Below, in pieces: positions 25,503 to 34,945 of a DNA stretch of 64,000 nt. The DNA comes from Vibrio sinensis (lineage in GTDB: Bacteria; Pseudomonadota; Gammaproteobacteria; Enterobacterales; Vibrionaceae). Each line of letters opens with the position of its first letter. Within the stretch, counting starts at the first letter, position 1. The notes under the pieces are model-generated. The model was not told the origin of the DNA and ran no database searches. It was given only the letters and a program-made list of their open reading frames with translations. Location of the stretch: NCBI RefSeq assembly GCF_003605645.1, contig NZ_QVMU01000020.1, positions 1-64,000 on the forward strand. Direction: 5' to 3'. A program made the position numbers and the translations under genes.

Positions 25503-26870
25503 CTATTTAAGATGCCCGATTTCTTCTGCAATCAGGGATAGTATTTTATTGAGAATTTCTTGTTTGTTTTCAGCATAAAGGACATTATCTGGGCCTACAC
25601 ACCTATCAAGAGCGATATTCGTGTCTCCCTGTTCATAATCAAAACCGATAACATACATAGTAGTTTCAATGCCATTTTCTGATAAATCATTCTTAATTAT
25701 TTCACATAGTCCATTTTCCATGACTAGCTTCTTTCCGATCGTTTCATAAGTTCGACTAGAATAGCGTGTACCTTGAGGGCCTTTTTGCCCAATCGGGGTA
25801 TGCTCAGCACTATCTACGCCATCGGATAAAATGACTAATAGCTTTTTCTTGTTAGAGCCAGTTTTTAATATTTTATAGGCTTCTATCAAACCGAGATAAG
25901 ATGCCGTCCCTCCTAGAGGTTTAAATTTTTTAATTTGAGAAGTGAATGCATTATTACTATTACCTGGCAGAATATCATCGGTTAATGAGATGCTATAAAA
26001 ATTTGCTCCTCTTGTATTGCTCGTATCAACCGCACACCGACTGTCATTAGCGTAACTCATCGATTTCAAATCATAGATAGTATTTAAATAATTAACTTGA
26101 CCATTATTATAATTAAAACGTAGATGTTCTACATTACCTATTCCATTTATCACTGTGTAATTTTGTGGGCAATTTTTTTTATCTTCTTTTCTCCGAGCAT
26201 AGTGGCTATAGGGAGCAATTCCTATGGTATTAATTTTATCGGGTATTTTTAAATCATTAAAATTATCCAATTCAATCGCCACATCTTCAATAATATCAAG
26301 TAAATCTTTATATTTAGCTCGAGAACCGCCTCCCCATGGCTTATCCATAGAACCAGAAAAATCCGCAGCAAGAACCACGTCAATAGAATTACTTTGGTAT
26401 TTTCGAGCGGTACTTGCCCCTGCCACTTCGATTTCATCACCAAAACCAACAATGACATCGTTACCCGGGAACCAAGCATCATATTTCAATGAAACTTGAA
26501 TATCATATTGGAAAAAACGATGTCCATCCGGGGTGCAGTCTGGTACTTGTTCACAACTTTTCCTGATGATCTTTAAGTTACTGAGATCAGCAGGCGTGTT
26601 TATCTTTTCTTCAGGGAAATAGGCCGATATAAAGTCTGTTGCAATTTTCCTATTCACTTCACTGCCTAAATTACCCTCGCCTTCTGACTCATTTTGGTCT
26701 GCATGAGCAGAGATCGCCAAAGCCGCAGCTTCTGTCGCATCTTGTAAACGTGCTTTTTGTTGCAATGCTCGGGCACCATCGCTACCTAGCATAAAAACAC
26801 CAAACAGCACAGGAATGACCATCGCAAATAAAATAGAGGCATGACCTTTCTGATAACGTTTAACTGTCAT
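25503..26870 (-). CDS. tadG: TadG-like pilus protein with von Willebrand A domain
   Basis: 455 residues. The N-terminus has the TadG/Flp-type segment (KGHASILFAMVIPVLFGVFMLGSDGARAL) that anchors it in the inner membrane. A von Willebrand A domain follows with the metal-binding MIDAS signature DFSGS near residue 170 and a downstream VILSDGVDSAEH. TadG proteins are pseudopilin-like or anchoring components of the Tad machine; the A domain probably mediates protein or surface contacts. It follows tadF by 5 bases and has a clear GGTAAGGAAA ribosome-binding site. Confidence 0.88.
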   Translation of the reverse strand: MTVKRYQKGHASILFAMVIPVLFGVFMLGSDGARALQQKARLQDATEAAALAISAHADQNESEGEGNLGSEVNRKIATDFISAYFPEEKINTPADLSNLKIIRKSCEQVPDCTPDGHRFFQYDIQVSLKYDAWFPGNDVIVGFGDEIEVAGASTARKYQSNSIDVVLAADFSGSMDKPWGGGSRAKYKDLLDIIEDVAIELDNFNDLKIPDKINTIGIAPYSHYARRKEDKKNCPQNYTVINGIGNVEHLRFNYNNGQVNYLNTIYDLKSMSYANDSRCAVDTSNTRGANFYSISLTDDILPGNSNNAFTSQIKKFKPLGGTASYLGLIEAYKILKTGSNKKKLLVILSDGVDSAEHTPIGQKGPQGTRYSSRTYETIGKKLVMENGLCEIIKNDLSENGIETTMYVIGFDYEQGDTNIALDRCVGPDNVLYAENKQEILNKILSLIAEEIGHLK

Positions 26871-26875
26871 TTTCC

Positions 26876-27436
26876 TTACCTCCCAATAATCACGGCATGA
26901 GATTGAACGCGAGAAAACTCCATTCCAAGAAGATCACCAATCCAGTTATCCGTGTCATAGCAAAGAGTGACTCGATACAAGGTCGATCGTCGCCCCCATG
27001 TGGTAATTTTTGACAAATGCGTCATTTCATTAAGTGGTTGATGGGCTGTGCATTGCAGTCCAATTGAAGTACCACCGGCATAAGGAAAAACTCGATACGT
27101 GGGAAATTGTCGCGAATCAAATGTGACAGCTTCTACTAAGTACCCAAATTTTTTCGCGTCAAACTGACTGATGGTTCTTGCTAGCGATGAGCGAGCAATG
27201 TTAATAACCGTATTGACGTTATTTTCAGTTAACTCATAGTTTTCATCATAAAGTTGAGTGCGCTCTTTGATGATATCGACCATTGAATAAGAGAGACGGT
27301 CAAGCTTACCTTTATAAGATAACTTGATAATCACATCACCGCTAAATACAAATAATAAGCTAAACACAAGGCCAATAATGGCAAACTCAACGGTAAAATT
27401 CCCTCTCTGCTTAATAGCTGAATTTGTCACGTTCAT
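26876..27436 (-). CDS. tadF: TadF pseudopilin
   Basis: 186 residues. After a short basic leader (AIKQRG) comes a type IV pilin-like hydrophobic segment NFTVEFAIIGLVFSLLF with the conserved Glu five residues after the glycine, so TadV should process it. The rest is a periplasmic domain with two cysteines. It overlaps the end of tadE by 26 bases. An in-frame GTG at 27430 has a better-spaced AGGAG than the ATG at 27436 and could be the real start. Confidence 0.88.
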   Translation of the reverse strand: MNVTNSAIKQRGNFTVEFAIIGLVFSLLFVFSGDVIIKLSYKGKLDRLSYSMVDIIKERTQLYDENYELTENNVNTVINIARSSLARTISQFDAKKFGYLVEAVTFDSRQFPTYRVFPYAGGTSIGLQCTAHQPLNEMTHLSKITTWGRRSTLYRVTLCYDTDNWIGDLLGMEFSRVQSHAVIIGR

Positions 27437-27944
27437 ACTCCTGTATCACGATCACTTCACGAGAAAATAATTGGTCTTCATTAATAAAATAATTAAACAT
27501 TGGCGAATGTTTATAGTTAATTCGATAAATAGCAATCGCACTATCTTTAGCGGTACCACACTCACTTTCTGACTCCCCCTCAGCAATAGGACAATAGTCA
27601 TCATTCAATTGTTCTAAATCTGTGGGTGTTTTTAAATACTGGATCGAAAAAACAAATTTAGCCGGATCAATAAATTGAGCCCATAAAGAATCACTCTTAT
27701 TCAACGCGTTACGAAATTGTTCAGAATAACTACTCGAACAGTTATTACCTGTACAAACTTCTTCAACGGAATCATCAAGCCGAGTCGAACGAGAAGCTTC
27801 GCTCACTGCCAGATCTGAAACTGCCGATATATACGACATATAACTGATTTCAACCCAGGCCATACACATCCACCAAAACAGCATGAAGCCCATGACAAAC
27901 TCAATCATTGCAACCCCTCGCTGCTTACTTTTGATTCGTTTCAT
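27411..27944 (-). CDS. tadE: TadE pseudopilin
   Basis: 177 residues from the ATG at 27944, which has GGAG 6 bases upstream; the preceding in-frame TTG is not needed. Pilin-like leader KSKQRG is followed by VAMIEFVMGFMLFWWMCMA, the TadE-type processing site and membrane anchor. The periplasmic part contains several cysteines. TadE and TadF are minor pilins needed for Flp fibre assembly. Placed immediately after tadD. Confidence 0.9.
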   Translation of the reverse strand: MKRIKSKQRGVAMIEFVMGFMLFWWMCMAWVEISYMSYISAVSDLAVSEASRSTRLDDSVEEVCTGNNCSSSYSEQFRNALNKSDSLWAQFIDPAKFVFSIQYLKTPTDLEQLNDDYCPIAEGESESECGTAKDSAIAIYRINYKHSPMFNYFINEDQLFSREVIVIQEYERDKFSY

Positions 27945-27947
27945 CAA

Positions 27948-28769
27948 TTACTCCACAACCGTTCCATTGGCCACGGGAGCTATAGTTTTATCTCTCTTAG
28001 ATAACGCTTCTTTATTTGAATTAAGAGATAAAACTGAACTGCTCTTTAAAGCTTGATAAATCTGCTCGGCCTGTGTTTCAGTTAATGATTTATCCAAACC
28101 ATCAAAAACAAACTCTCTTTGACCATTTTTTGCCATTATTAGCATCAAGTTCGCTTTTAACTGTGGATCAGTTTGCTCATCAGACAACAAGACCGCCAAA
28201 CGCTGTAGTGCTTGCAAATTATCGCCCTCGAGCATATCCAACAAGGCTAGGTTGTTCTTCACTTTGATATCGTCATAAAAACTTGTTCGAGCGGACTCAA
28301 ACATTGTTCGAGCTTTAGCTAACTCACCCTGCTCTGCGTAAATAATACCGAGTAAATTGGCAACTTCACCGCTGCGTTGTTCACCTGGCAACGCTGCAAT
28401 AAGAATCGCTTCAGCATTTTGGTAGTCCCCCATATCCATATAGGCTTTACTGGCGATAATATCGCTTTCCAAAGAGGTATTCGGCTTATCTATCAGAGGA
28501 CGAATAGTAAATAGAGCCGATTCAGGATCTAAGTTACTCAAATACGTTTTGGCTAGTTTTTGACGAAACTCTGTCGATTCTCTCTCTTTAAGGTGGCTCT
28601 TATAGAACTCGATAAGCCCCACTTGGTTGTTCGCTGCCAACAATATTTTTTCTTGTGTCTCAACATTAAGTGGGGCCGATTTAGATTGAGGTATAGCGCC
28701 CGATGTGACGCACCCTTGAATCAAAACAAGTAACAATATTGATAAAAAACGACGGTTTTTAATAATCAC
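27948..28769 (-). CDS. tadD: TadD, TPR lipoprotein of the Tad pilus
   Basis: 273 residues if translation starts at the GTG at 28769 (a TTG at 28775 is the only longer choice). The N-terminus is a lipoprotein signal ending in LIQGC. The rest is helical tetratricopeptide repeats (for example YQNAEAILIAALPGEQRSGE, LLGIIYAEQGELAKARTMFE and VKNNLALLDMLEGDNLQALQ). TadD acts as a pilotin or scaffold for the secretin and is needed for pilus assembly. It overlaps tadC. Confidence 0.88.
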   Translation of the reverse strand: MIIKNRRFLSILLLVLIQGCVTSGAIPQSKSAPLNVETQEKILLAANNQVGLIEFYKSHLKERESTEFRQKLAKTYLSNLDPESALFTIRPLIDKPNTSLESDIIASKAYMDMGDYQNAEAILIAALPGEQRSGEVANLLGIIYAEQGELAKARTMFESARTSFYDDIKVKNNLALLDMLEGDNLQALQRLAVLLSDEQTDPQLKANLMLIMAKNGQREFVFDGLDKSLTETQAEQIYQALKSSSVLSLNSNKEALSKRDKTIAPVANGTVVE

Positions 28770-29634
28770 CGGCAAACATCCTCATCACACCTGGTACGGC
28801 AATTAATATCACAATCGGGATCATGATAAACAGAATCAAAGGAATAGACATTTTAGCCGCCAATTGACCAATTTTTTCTTCAATATGCAGCATGGTGACC
28901 TTTCGAATATCAGAAGATAAGGTTGTCAAAGTCATGTATATCGAAGAGCCATATTGCAGACTCTGTTTTAATGTCATCACAAAACTGCGCATCTCTGGCG
29001 TCGGAATATGCGCATAAAGCTCATCTAACGCTTTATCCAACCCCACAATATGTGCGCGTTCGTTAGTTCGTTCCAAAAGTCGAGCTAACTTAGGATCAAA
29101 GCTTTTCATTTCTGAAGCCAAATACGCCATGGATGATTCAATCGTCATCCCGGTTTGTACACATACTGCTAATAAGTCGATCAAATAGGGCAATTGACGA
29201 GTCATATCAGAGCGATATTTTTTGACTCTAGAATCCAAGACCGAGTCAGGCACAATCAATATTAGAATGACCCAGATTGACATAATCGCGATAAGCGTCA
29301 TGGGTTCCACGGTTTCATAACTCATAAAAGTAATGATACCGCCACCAATAAAAAGTACCGCAAACTTTAATGGTAAATATAGATGTGCATATTTAAACGA
29401 ATAAACCCCAGCATCTGAGAGCTTTTGAGTAACCTCTGCATTATTGGCCGCAAGTACATTTGGTATCGCGTTATCTAACCAATCGATAAATTTCTCAGGC
29501 TCTTTATCTTTACTTTTTGGTGCTAGGTATTTGTTTATATATTTACGCTGTTTCTCTTTACGCAAAGAAACCAATAATAAGGCCACACCAAAGAAAATGA
29601 AGCACAGTGCAATAACAGATGATTGTCCAATCAC
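28759..29634 (-). CDS. tadC: TadC inner-membrane platform protein
   Basis: 291 residues starting at GTG 29634: this codon overlaps the tadB stop as GTGA and has AAGGGGG upstream, so it beats the longer frame from 29682. It belongs to the GspF/TadC family: LPYLIDLLAVCVQTGMTIES, an ALDELYAHIP block and the membrane end PLILFIMIPIVILIAVPGVM. With TadB it forms the inner-membrane base on which the TadA ATPase works. Confidence 0.9.
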   Translation of the reverse strand: MIGQSSVIALCFIFFGVALLLVSLRKEKQRKYINKYLAPKSKDKEPEKFIDWLDNAIPNVLAANNAEVTQKLSDAGVYSFKYAHLYLPLKFAVLFIGGGIITFMSYETVEPMTLIAIMSIWVILILIVPDSVLDSRVKKYRSDMTRQLPYLIDLLAVCVQTGMTIESSMAYLASEMKSFDPKLARLLERTNERAHIVGLDKALDELYAHIPTPEMRSFVMTLKQSLQYGSSIYMTLTTLSSDIRKVTMLHIEEKIGQLAAKMSIPLILFIMIPIVILIAVPGVMRMFAGDY

Positions 29635-30551
29635 GCTTCCACCCCCTTCATCAGTCGCCACACGATAAACATACCGATACACTCACTCACGATCACATAA
29701 TATAAGATATAGCGACCATCTGGATTAAACATGACGTACTCATAGTTTTCCGGGCTAAGAAACTGCAACAAAAACAAGAAAATAAAGGGTATTGCACCTA
29801 CAATTTTTGCAGATGCGCGAGCCTCAGCCGTTAAAGCATATTTCTTTTTATCTACAGCCCTGGCGTCAAACATTAGTCGATTAAGGCGTGACATGACATC
29901 CTTAAGCTGACCACCTCGTTGCATATTTGCACGCATAGTAATGATAAAAAAGTAAAACGATGGAAATGGAAAACGCTTACAAGCTTTACGGAAAACCGCG
30001 TCAGGTGATTCTCCCATTTGCAACCGCTCGCCCATGAGCTTAAACTCAGCGCCTACTTCACCATCTAAGGTTTTCCCTACATAAACAATTGCATGAGTCA
30101 AACTCTCACCTGAACTCACGGCACTCGTCAGCATATTTAGGGCATCTGGAAAAGCACTATCAAATGCGGCTCTTTCACGATTTTGTAGCCAAACGTACCC
30201 CAGATACAAACCGGCTATCTCAATTAAAAGCACGACAGCCCAAAGGTGAGTACGCACAAAATTATTATTGATATAAATAGACAAAAAGCCGAGTAGAGCA
30301 ATAAAAGCAATTAACTTAATAACAGCTCCAGAACCAAGCTGTCTATTTACATTACGAGCCAAGCGCAGCACTTTTTGTCGCCATGTTTCATTAGATAACG
30401 AATTTAGGTTAATCGCTTTACCTTGCCCAAGATCGCGAGTCGACTCCCCTAACTTCATTTGCTTGAGGTAACGTTTCGTGGTCTTTTTATATTTAGGCGT
30501 AGCTACATATAACAGTAGCAATCCACCAAAAATTAAACTCAGCCATGCCAT
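29631..30551 (-). CDS. tadB: TadB inner-membrane platform protein
   Basis: 306 residues, GspF/TadC superfamily: an N-terminal membrane helix, helices near 75-120, the cytoplasmic family region FPDALNMLTSAVSSGESLTH and GGQLKDVMSRLNRLMFDARA, and C-terminal helices. It partners TadC. Its ATG overlaps the tadA stop by one base (TAATG), and its own stop overlaps tadC. Confidence 0.92.
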   Translation of the reverse strand: MAWLSLIFGGLLLLYVATPKYKKTTKRYLKQMKLGESTRDLGQGKAINLNSLSNETWRQKVLRLARNVNRQLGSGAVIKLIAFIALLGFLSIYINNNFVRTHLWAVVLLIEIAGLYLGYVWLQNRERAAFDSAFPDALNMLTSAVSSGESLTHAIVYVGKTLDGEVGAEFKLMGERLQMGESPDAVFRKACKRFPFPSFYFFIITMRANMQRGGQLKDVMSRLNRLMFDARAVDKKKYALTAEARASAKIVGAIPFIFLFLLQFLSPENYEYVMFNPDGRYILYYVIVSECIGMFIVWRLMKGVEA

Positions 30552-31840
30552 TAGTCAGCTCCTGAGAAGCCAAAAATTGAGTTCAAATTCCCTTCTAGAC
30601 CAAAAAAGCGTGCTTTTTCGACTAGAACAGAACGTTTCATTAATCCTGAGGATAAGAAATTGCCGGTAATTTTATCGTCACCTTCCCTAATCGGAGCAGG
30701 CTCAAAGCGAAAAATCTCTTCCATCACAACACTAGAACCCTCCAAGCCAACGACTTCGGATATGCTCATTACTTTTCTGGACCCATCGTGTAAGCGACTA
30801 ATTTGAATCACTAAATCTACCGCACTAACAATGGTTCGACGAATGGCCTCGAGTGGGAGATTGCTGTTTGCCATCATCACCATAGCTTCAACACGAGCTA
30901 ACGCATCCCTGGGCGTGTTCGCGTGTAATGTCGACATAGAACCATCATGTCCGGTGTTCATTGCTTGCAACATTTCAAATGCTTCACCACCACGACACTC
31001 CCCGACAATAATTCGGTCTGGACGCATACGAAGAGAGTTAATCACTAGATTTCTTTGATCAATAGCCCCTGTTCCTTCAATACCTGAGGTTCGTGTTTCC
31101 AATCGCACCACGTGGGGCTGAAGTAACTTAAGTTCTGCCGCATCCTCAATCGTCACAATACGTTCTTTCTCTGAAATAAATTGAGAAAGGGCATTGAGCA
31201 TGGTGGTTTTCCCTGAGCCGGTACCACCAGAGATCAGGATATTCAAACGACAACGAGCCACAATCATCAGCACTTTTGCCATCTCTGGGCTCATAGCGCC
31301 AAACCCAACCAGCTGTTCAAAATCGATACTCTGTTTTTTAAACTTACGTATTGATACCGATGTCCCATCAATGGCAATGGGAGGAATAACAATATTGACA
31401 CGGCTGCCGTCTTGCAAACGGGCATCACAGGTCGGTGATGAATCATCAACACGGCGACCAACACGTGCAGCAATGCGTTTTGCGATTTGAAGCAGTTGGT
31501 CTTCATCAATAAAAGTAATGGATGATTTTTCTACCAAACCATTACGTTCAATAAAGACATTGTTATGCCCATTAATCATAATGTCAGAGATGCTTTCGTC
31601 ATCCATTAGTGGTTGTAATGGACCTAGGCCAAGTAATTCATCAATCAGGCTCTTGACATATTCACGTCGAACAACGGTTGCGACAGAATAATCTTGACGC
31701 TCAATCAATACGTCAATCGCCGTCGTGATTTGATCTGTCAGTTGCTCTCTTGTCAGTGTGTTAACGACATCAGCTTCAAGGGCATCATATATTTGCTGAC
31801 GTAAGACAATAAAAATACTACGCGACTGGTGTTGAACCAT
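30551..31840 (-). CDS. tadA: TadA (CpaF) pilus assembly ATPase
   Basis: A 429-residue hexameric secretion ATPase of the VirB11/TadA type. Walker A is GGTGSGKTTML (about residue 210), the Asp box is TIEDAAELKL, Walker B is RPDRIIVGECRGGEAFEML and the His box is HDGSMSTLHAN. The N-terminal helical domain (DVNTLTREQLTDQITTAID) is typical. It powers Flp pilus extension, and in related systems retraction. Strong GAGG ribosome-binding site. Confidence 0.95.
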   Translation of the reverse strand: MVQHQSRSIFIVLRQQIYDALEADVVNTLTREQLTDQITTAIDVLIERQDYSVATVVRREYVKSLIDELLGLGPLQPLMDDESISDIMINGHNNVFIERNGLVEKSSITFIDEDQLLQIAKRIAARVGRRVDDSSPTCDARLQDGSRVNIVIPPIAIDGTSVSIRKFKKQSIDFEQLVGFGAMSPEMAKVLMIVARCRLNILISGGTGSGKTTMLNALSQFISEKERIVTIEDAAELKLLQPHVVRLETRTSGIEGTGAIDQRNLVINSLRMRPDRIIVGECRGGEAFEMLQAMNTGHDGSMSTLHANTPRDALARVEAMVMMANSNLPLEAIRRTIVSAVDLVIQISRLHDGSRKVMSISEVVGLEGSSVVMEEIFRFEPAPIREGDDKITGNFLSSGLMKRSVLVEKARFFGLEGNLNSIFGFSGAD

Positions 31841-31855
31841 GAATAACCTCTAAAC

Positions 31856-33085
31856 CTAACGCTTACGTGAAAACCAAGCTGCAATACCCGTTTTTCTTGG
31901 CTTAATACTTTCACCTAGAATCATGGAAATCAGTTGTAAAATAGGTCGAGCAATGGGTAAACGAGAATTGAACAATGACCCACCATCCAGCACATGCTTT
32001 AACATGCTCGGTTCAAAAGGGATTTCTACATCTATCTTTCGTTCTAAAACCACTTCGATTTCTTTATTAGAAAGCGGCTCGGCCTTAGTTGGTTGAATAT
32101 GATTTAACACGATAATTTTACGTGTATTTTTACTCTGCTTATCAAGCAGTTCGAGCACCTTTTTAAGTTGACGAACACTTGAAACAATCGGTGTAAACAC
32201 CAAAACCGCGGTATCAATTTTTTCAGTCAGATATTGATAATCAATATTGGTCTGGCAACTTTTCGACATATCTTCAACAATAAAGTTATGTTGTTCGGCC
32301 AATAGTTCTTCTAATGAGCGCGTATACTCTTTCAATTCATGAGTTTGATGGACGTCTGAACCGACTGAGAGTAACGATAACAAATCGTTGACTTTTCGCG
32401 TCATACTCAACGCATAAGTCTCATCAAGATCATTACCAATCCCAGATATCGTCGCTGGTTTTTTTTCAAAGCCATCAAGCTTCAACAAAATGTCCAAGTT
32501 ACTGGCATAGTAGTCGTGATCAACCAAAAGGCACTTGGCATGATGCTTATCCGCCAGACCAAATACTATCTCTGTCGCAATAACGGACGTACCAACGCCA
32601 CCTTTGCAGCCCCAGACTGAAATGTTTTTTGCGACACGTTTTTTACCTAAGCCTTGCTCTCTTTGGCGGTTATTACGGACATTCTTTACGAATTCAATTA
32701 GCTCTTCTTTAGATACTGGCCAAAAAAGATAATAAAAACCCATCTCTTTTAAATTTCGGATCGTCGAAATCGCATCTTCCTGACCAATAACAATCACAGA
32801 GGCACTATTTGGGAGTAAATGACTGATCCGACGCATATCTTCGGTTACATTTTGCGACTGATTTAATTCAACCAGAGCAATTTCGACGTTCGCTTCTCTA
32901 ACGTAAGATTGGATATCCGCATCTTTATTAGTCACAAAGCTAGGTAAAGGGATCCCCTCAAACCGGAAAGCATTCTCAATTAATAAACGGCACTCTTGAG
33001 TTTGCGTAAATGCGACACAAGAGAAACTAATGATCTCTTTTGACTTTTTTTCAACTTTATTTAGAGAGTCTAAAATATCTAACAT
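31856..33085 (-). CDS. tadZ: TadZ (CpaE) localisation ATPase
   Basis: 409 residues. A receiver-like N-terminal domain (about 20-140) is followed by a MinD/ParA-type ATPase domain with the deviant P-loop GCKGGVGTSVIATEI (about residue 155) and the LLVDHDYYASNLDILL switch region. TadZ/CpaE positions the Tad machine at a cell pole. It lies between the CpaD-like lipoprotein gene and tadA, as in other vibrio tad loci. Confidence 0.9.
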   Translation of the reverse strand: MLDILDSLNKVEKKSKEIISFSCVAFTQTQECRLLIENAFRFEGIPLPSFVTNKDADIQSYVREANVEIALVELNQSQNVTEDMRRISHLLPNSASVIVIGQEDAISTIRNLKEMGFYYLFWPVSKEELIEFVKNVRNNRQREQGLGKKRVAKNISVWGCKGGVGTSVIATEIVFGLADKHHAKCLLVDHDYYASNLDILLKLDGFEKKPATISGIGNDLDETYALSMTRKVNDLLSLLSVGSDVHQTHELKEYTRSLEELLAEQHNFIVEDMSKSCQTNIDYQYLTEKIDTAVLVFTPIVSSVRQLKKVLELLDKQSKNTRKIIVLNHIQPTKAEPLSNKEIEVVLERKIDVEIPFEPSMLKHVLDGGSLFNSRLPIARPILQLISMILGESIKPRKTGIAAWFSRKR

Positions 33086-33099
33086 TTACCACTTCCCGA

Positions 33100-33603
33100 T
33101 TAGTCTTGGAGTTGATTGGTGCTACCCAACGCATCCTGTGGGTGTGTCATTGAATGCCAAAGGTTGCTGTTAACAGCACATCCCATGGGTTGTTTTTGAA
33201 AGTGACCAACAATCATTGGATTACATATAGGGGTGACTGTTTTGTATGAGAGTATTTGAACTCGCATATCAAATTTGTTGAGATCTTTTTTCTCTTCCAA
33301 AAAAACATTATCTCTTTCCGCTCCGCGTTTAATTAACGCGTTGCGCCAATCTATTGCCTTATTCTTACCGGTACTATTGGCATAAAAGAACGTCACAGAT
33401 TGAGTTAGCAAAAGATCTTGATGCTGCTTGCTAAAACGTTGCCACTCTTGCTGAGCCGCTTTCATTTTTTTCTTATTTAACATCAGTGACATTTCATAAC
33501 GAACTGGATAAACGTCGACAGTAACCCCAGAGTTTTCAGGGGCCAATGGTGCACACCCTAGAATCAAGAATGTCATCAAAGCTAGCGTAATAAATCGCAT
33601 CAT
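33100..33603 (-). CDS. CpaD/RcpB-like pilus lipoprotein
   Basis: A 167-residue lipoprotein: signal FITLALMTFLILGC with the lipidated cysteine near residue 17. The C-terminal block QPMGCAVNSNLWHSMTHPQD resembles the signature of CpaD proteins (GC-x-x-x-x-NL ... DP-x-D), outer-membrane Tad components. It overlaps the rcpA stop as ATGA and has AGGAGGG upstream. Its position between secretin and tadZ matches that of rcpB/cpaD in other loci. Low similarity makes the family call tentative. Confidence 0.7.
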   Translation of the reverse strand: MMRFITLALMTFLILGCAPLAPENSGVTVDVYPVRYEMSLMLNKKKMKAAQQEWQRFSKQHQDLLLTQSVTFFYANSTGKNKAIDWRNALIKRGAERDNVFLEEKKDLNKFDMRVQILSYKTVTPICNPMIVGHFQKQPMGCAVNSNLWHSMTHPQDALGSTNQLQD

Positions 33604-34928
33604 TTCTTAAACCCTCCTGTTGCCAAAATATCGTGAGCACGCTGCTCAACGAGCGGCGTATAATCATTCGATATGCCTAAATAACGAGATAAGTTATAAG
33701 TTCGAATCATTGAGGGAAGTTGAACCTGACTTGGCTCTACCGGTTTCACTAAATTCACCGTTGCCACTATCACCAACTCTGTTTTATTACGTGAAGTTTC
33801 GGTATGACGAAATAGCGAGCCAAGAATTGGAATATCACCGATGTAAGGCACCTTTCTCAATAATTCGACATCTTCAGAACTGAGCAAACCAGCAAGAACG
33901 AAGCTTTGTCCATTACCTAATTCAATCGTCGTTTTCGCACGACGAGTTTTCAATGCAGGTAGACTAAACAACTCATCAGCATACTGTGTATCAAGTGAGC
34001 TGACTTCCGGCTGCAGCGACAACTTAATTTTGTCATCACGAAGTACTTTAGCCACCATATCGAGACGAATACCAAACTCTTTAAACTGTACGTTGGTGCC
34101 GCCATCAACCACTGTTACGACGGGAATTTCACCACCAACTAAGAATGAAGCGCTCTCACCAGAGATAACGGAAAGATTCGGTTCGGCAAGAATTTGTCCA
34201 ATCGAGTCATCCCCAACTGCCGTTATAGTTGCTAGCAAATCATTCGCACTAAAATCAAAAATAGGATTAACAAAAACACCCGCGGTGCGGCCAGCAGAAC
34301 CGTACTGAACACCAAAATTTTCCATGAAACTTTGAGAAACTTCTGCAATTGAAAGCTTAACATTGACCTGTTTTGTCATTGCGATTTCAATTTGATTGAC
34401 GATTCCTGCGTATTTACGCTTAGTCATAAAGTCAATGACTTCATCTTCACCCTCATCTTTAGTCCAGACATGAGTGGTTTTTTCGACATCTTTCGACAGC
34501 AATTCGCCAACTAAATCATTAATACCGTCTTTCTCTGCCGCCGTAGCCACAGTACCTTTCAATACGACTTGCTTACCGATATTGCTCACTGTGACATTAG
34601 AGCGAGGAAAATGCAGACGCACTTGCTGAATAATTTCGTCAAAGCTTTGGTTTACCACTAGTTTCTTACTTACTAAGGTTTGAGCATTCTCATCAAACAA
34701 CATTAAACTTGTGGTACCAATTTTTTTACCAAAGACAACAATCTTGGTTCGGTCGATAACCTGATAATCAGCCACACTAGGATCAGAGATAAAGACCGTA
34801 TCGATAGCTTGACTGGTTACTACCGGTTTTGCTTCCCCTTCCATCAAATAGATTGAGCCACTTGCACTGACTGAGAATGCAAGAAAACTGAACATTAGGC
34901 TAAAAAGGCTCGTAAACAAGCGTTGCAT
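33600..34928 (-). CDS. rcpA: RcpA (CpaC) Tad secretin
   Basis: 442 residues with a signal peptide, an N-terminal BON/pilus-specific region (AIDTVFISDPSVADYQVIDR, RSNVTVSNIGKQVVLKGTVA) and the secretin domain (VNVKLSIAEVSQSFMENFGV, FLVGGEIPVVTVVDGGTNVQ, LPALKTRRAKTTIELGNGQS, VPYIGDIPILGSLFR). It forms the outer-membrane channel through which the Flp fibre leaves. The gene follows rcpC by 17 bases. Confidence 0.93.
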   Translation of the reverse strand: MQRLFTSLFSLMFSFLAFSVSASGSIYLMEGEAKPVVTSQAIDTVFISDPSVADYQVIDRTKIVVFGKKIGTTSLMLFDENAQTLVSKKLVVNQSFDEIIQQVRLHFPRSNVTVSNIGKQVVLKGTVATAAEKDGINDLVGELLSKDVEKTTHVWTKDEGEDEVIDFMTKRKYAGIVNQIEIAMTKQVNVKLSIAEVSQSFMENFGVQYGSAGRTAGVFVNPIFDFSANDLLATITAVGDDSIGQILAEPNLSVISGESASFLVGGEIPVVTVVDGGTNVQFKEFGIRLDMVAKVLRDDKIKLSLQPEVSSLDTQYADELFSLPALKTRRAKTTIELGNGQSFVLAGLLSSEDVELLRKVPYIGDIPILGSLFRHTETSRNKTELVIVATVNLVKPVEPSQVQLPSMIRTYNLSRYLGISNDYTPLVEQRAHDILATGGFKK

Positions 34929-34945
34929 GTGAGTAATCCTTACCG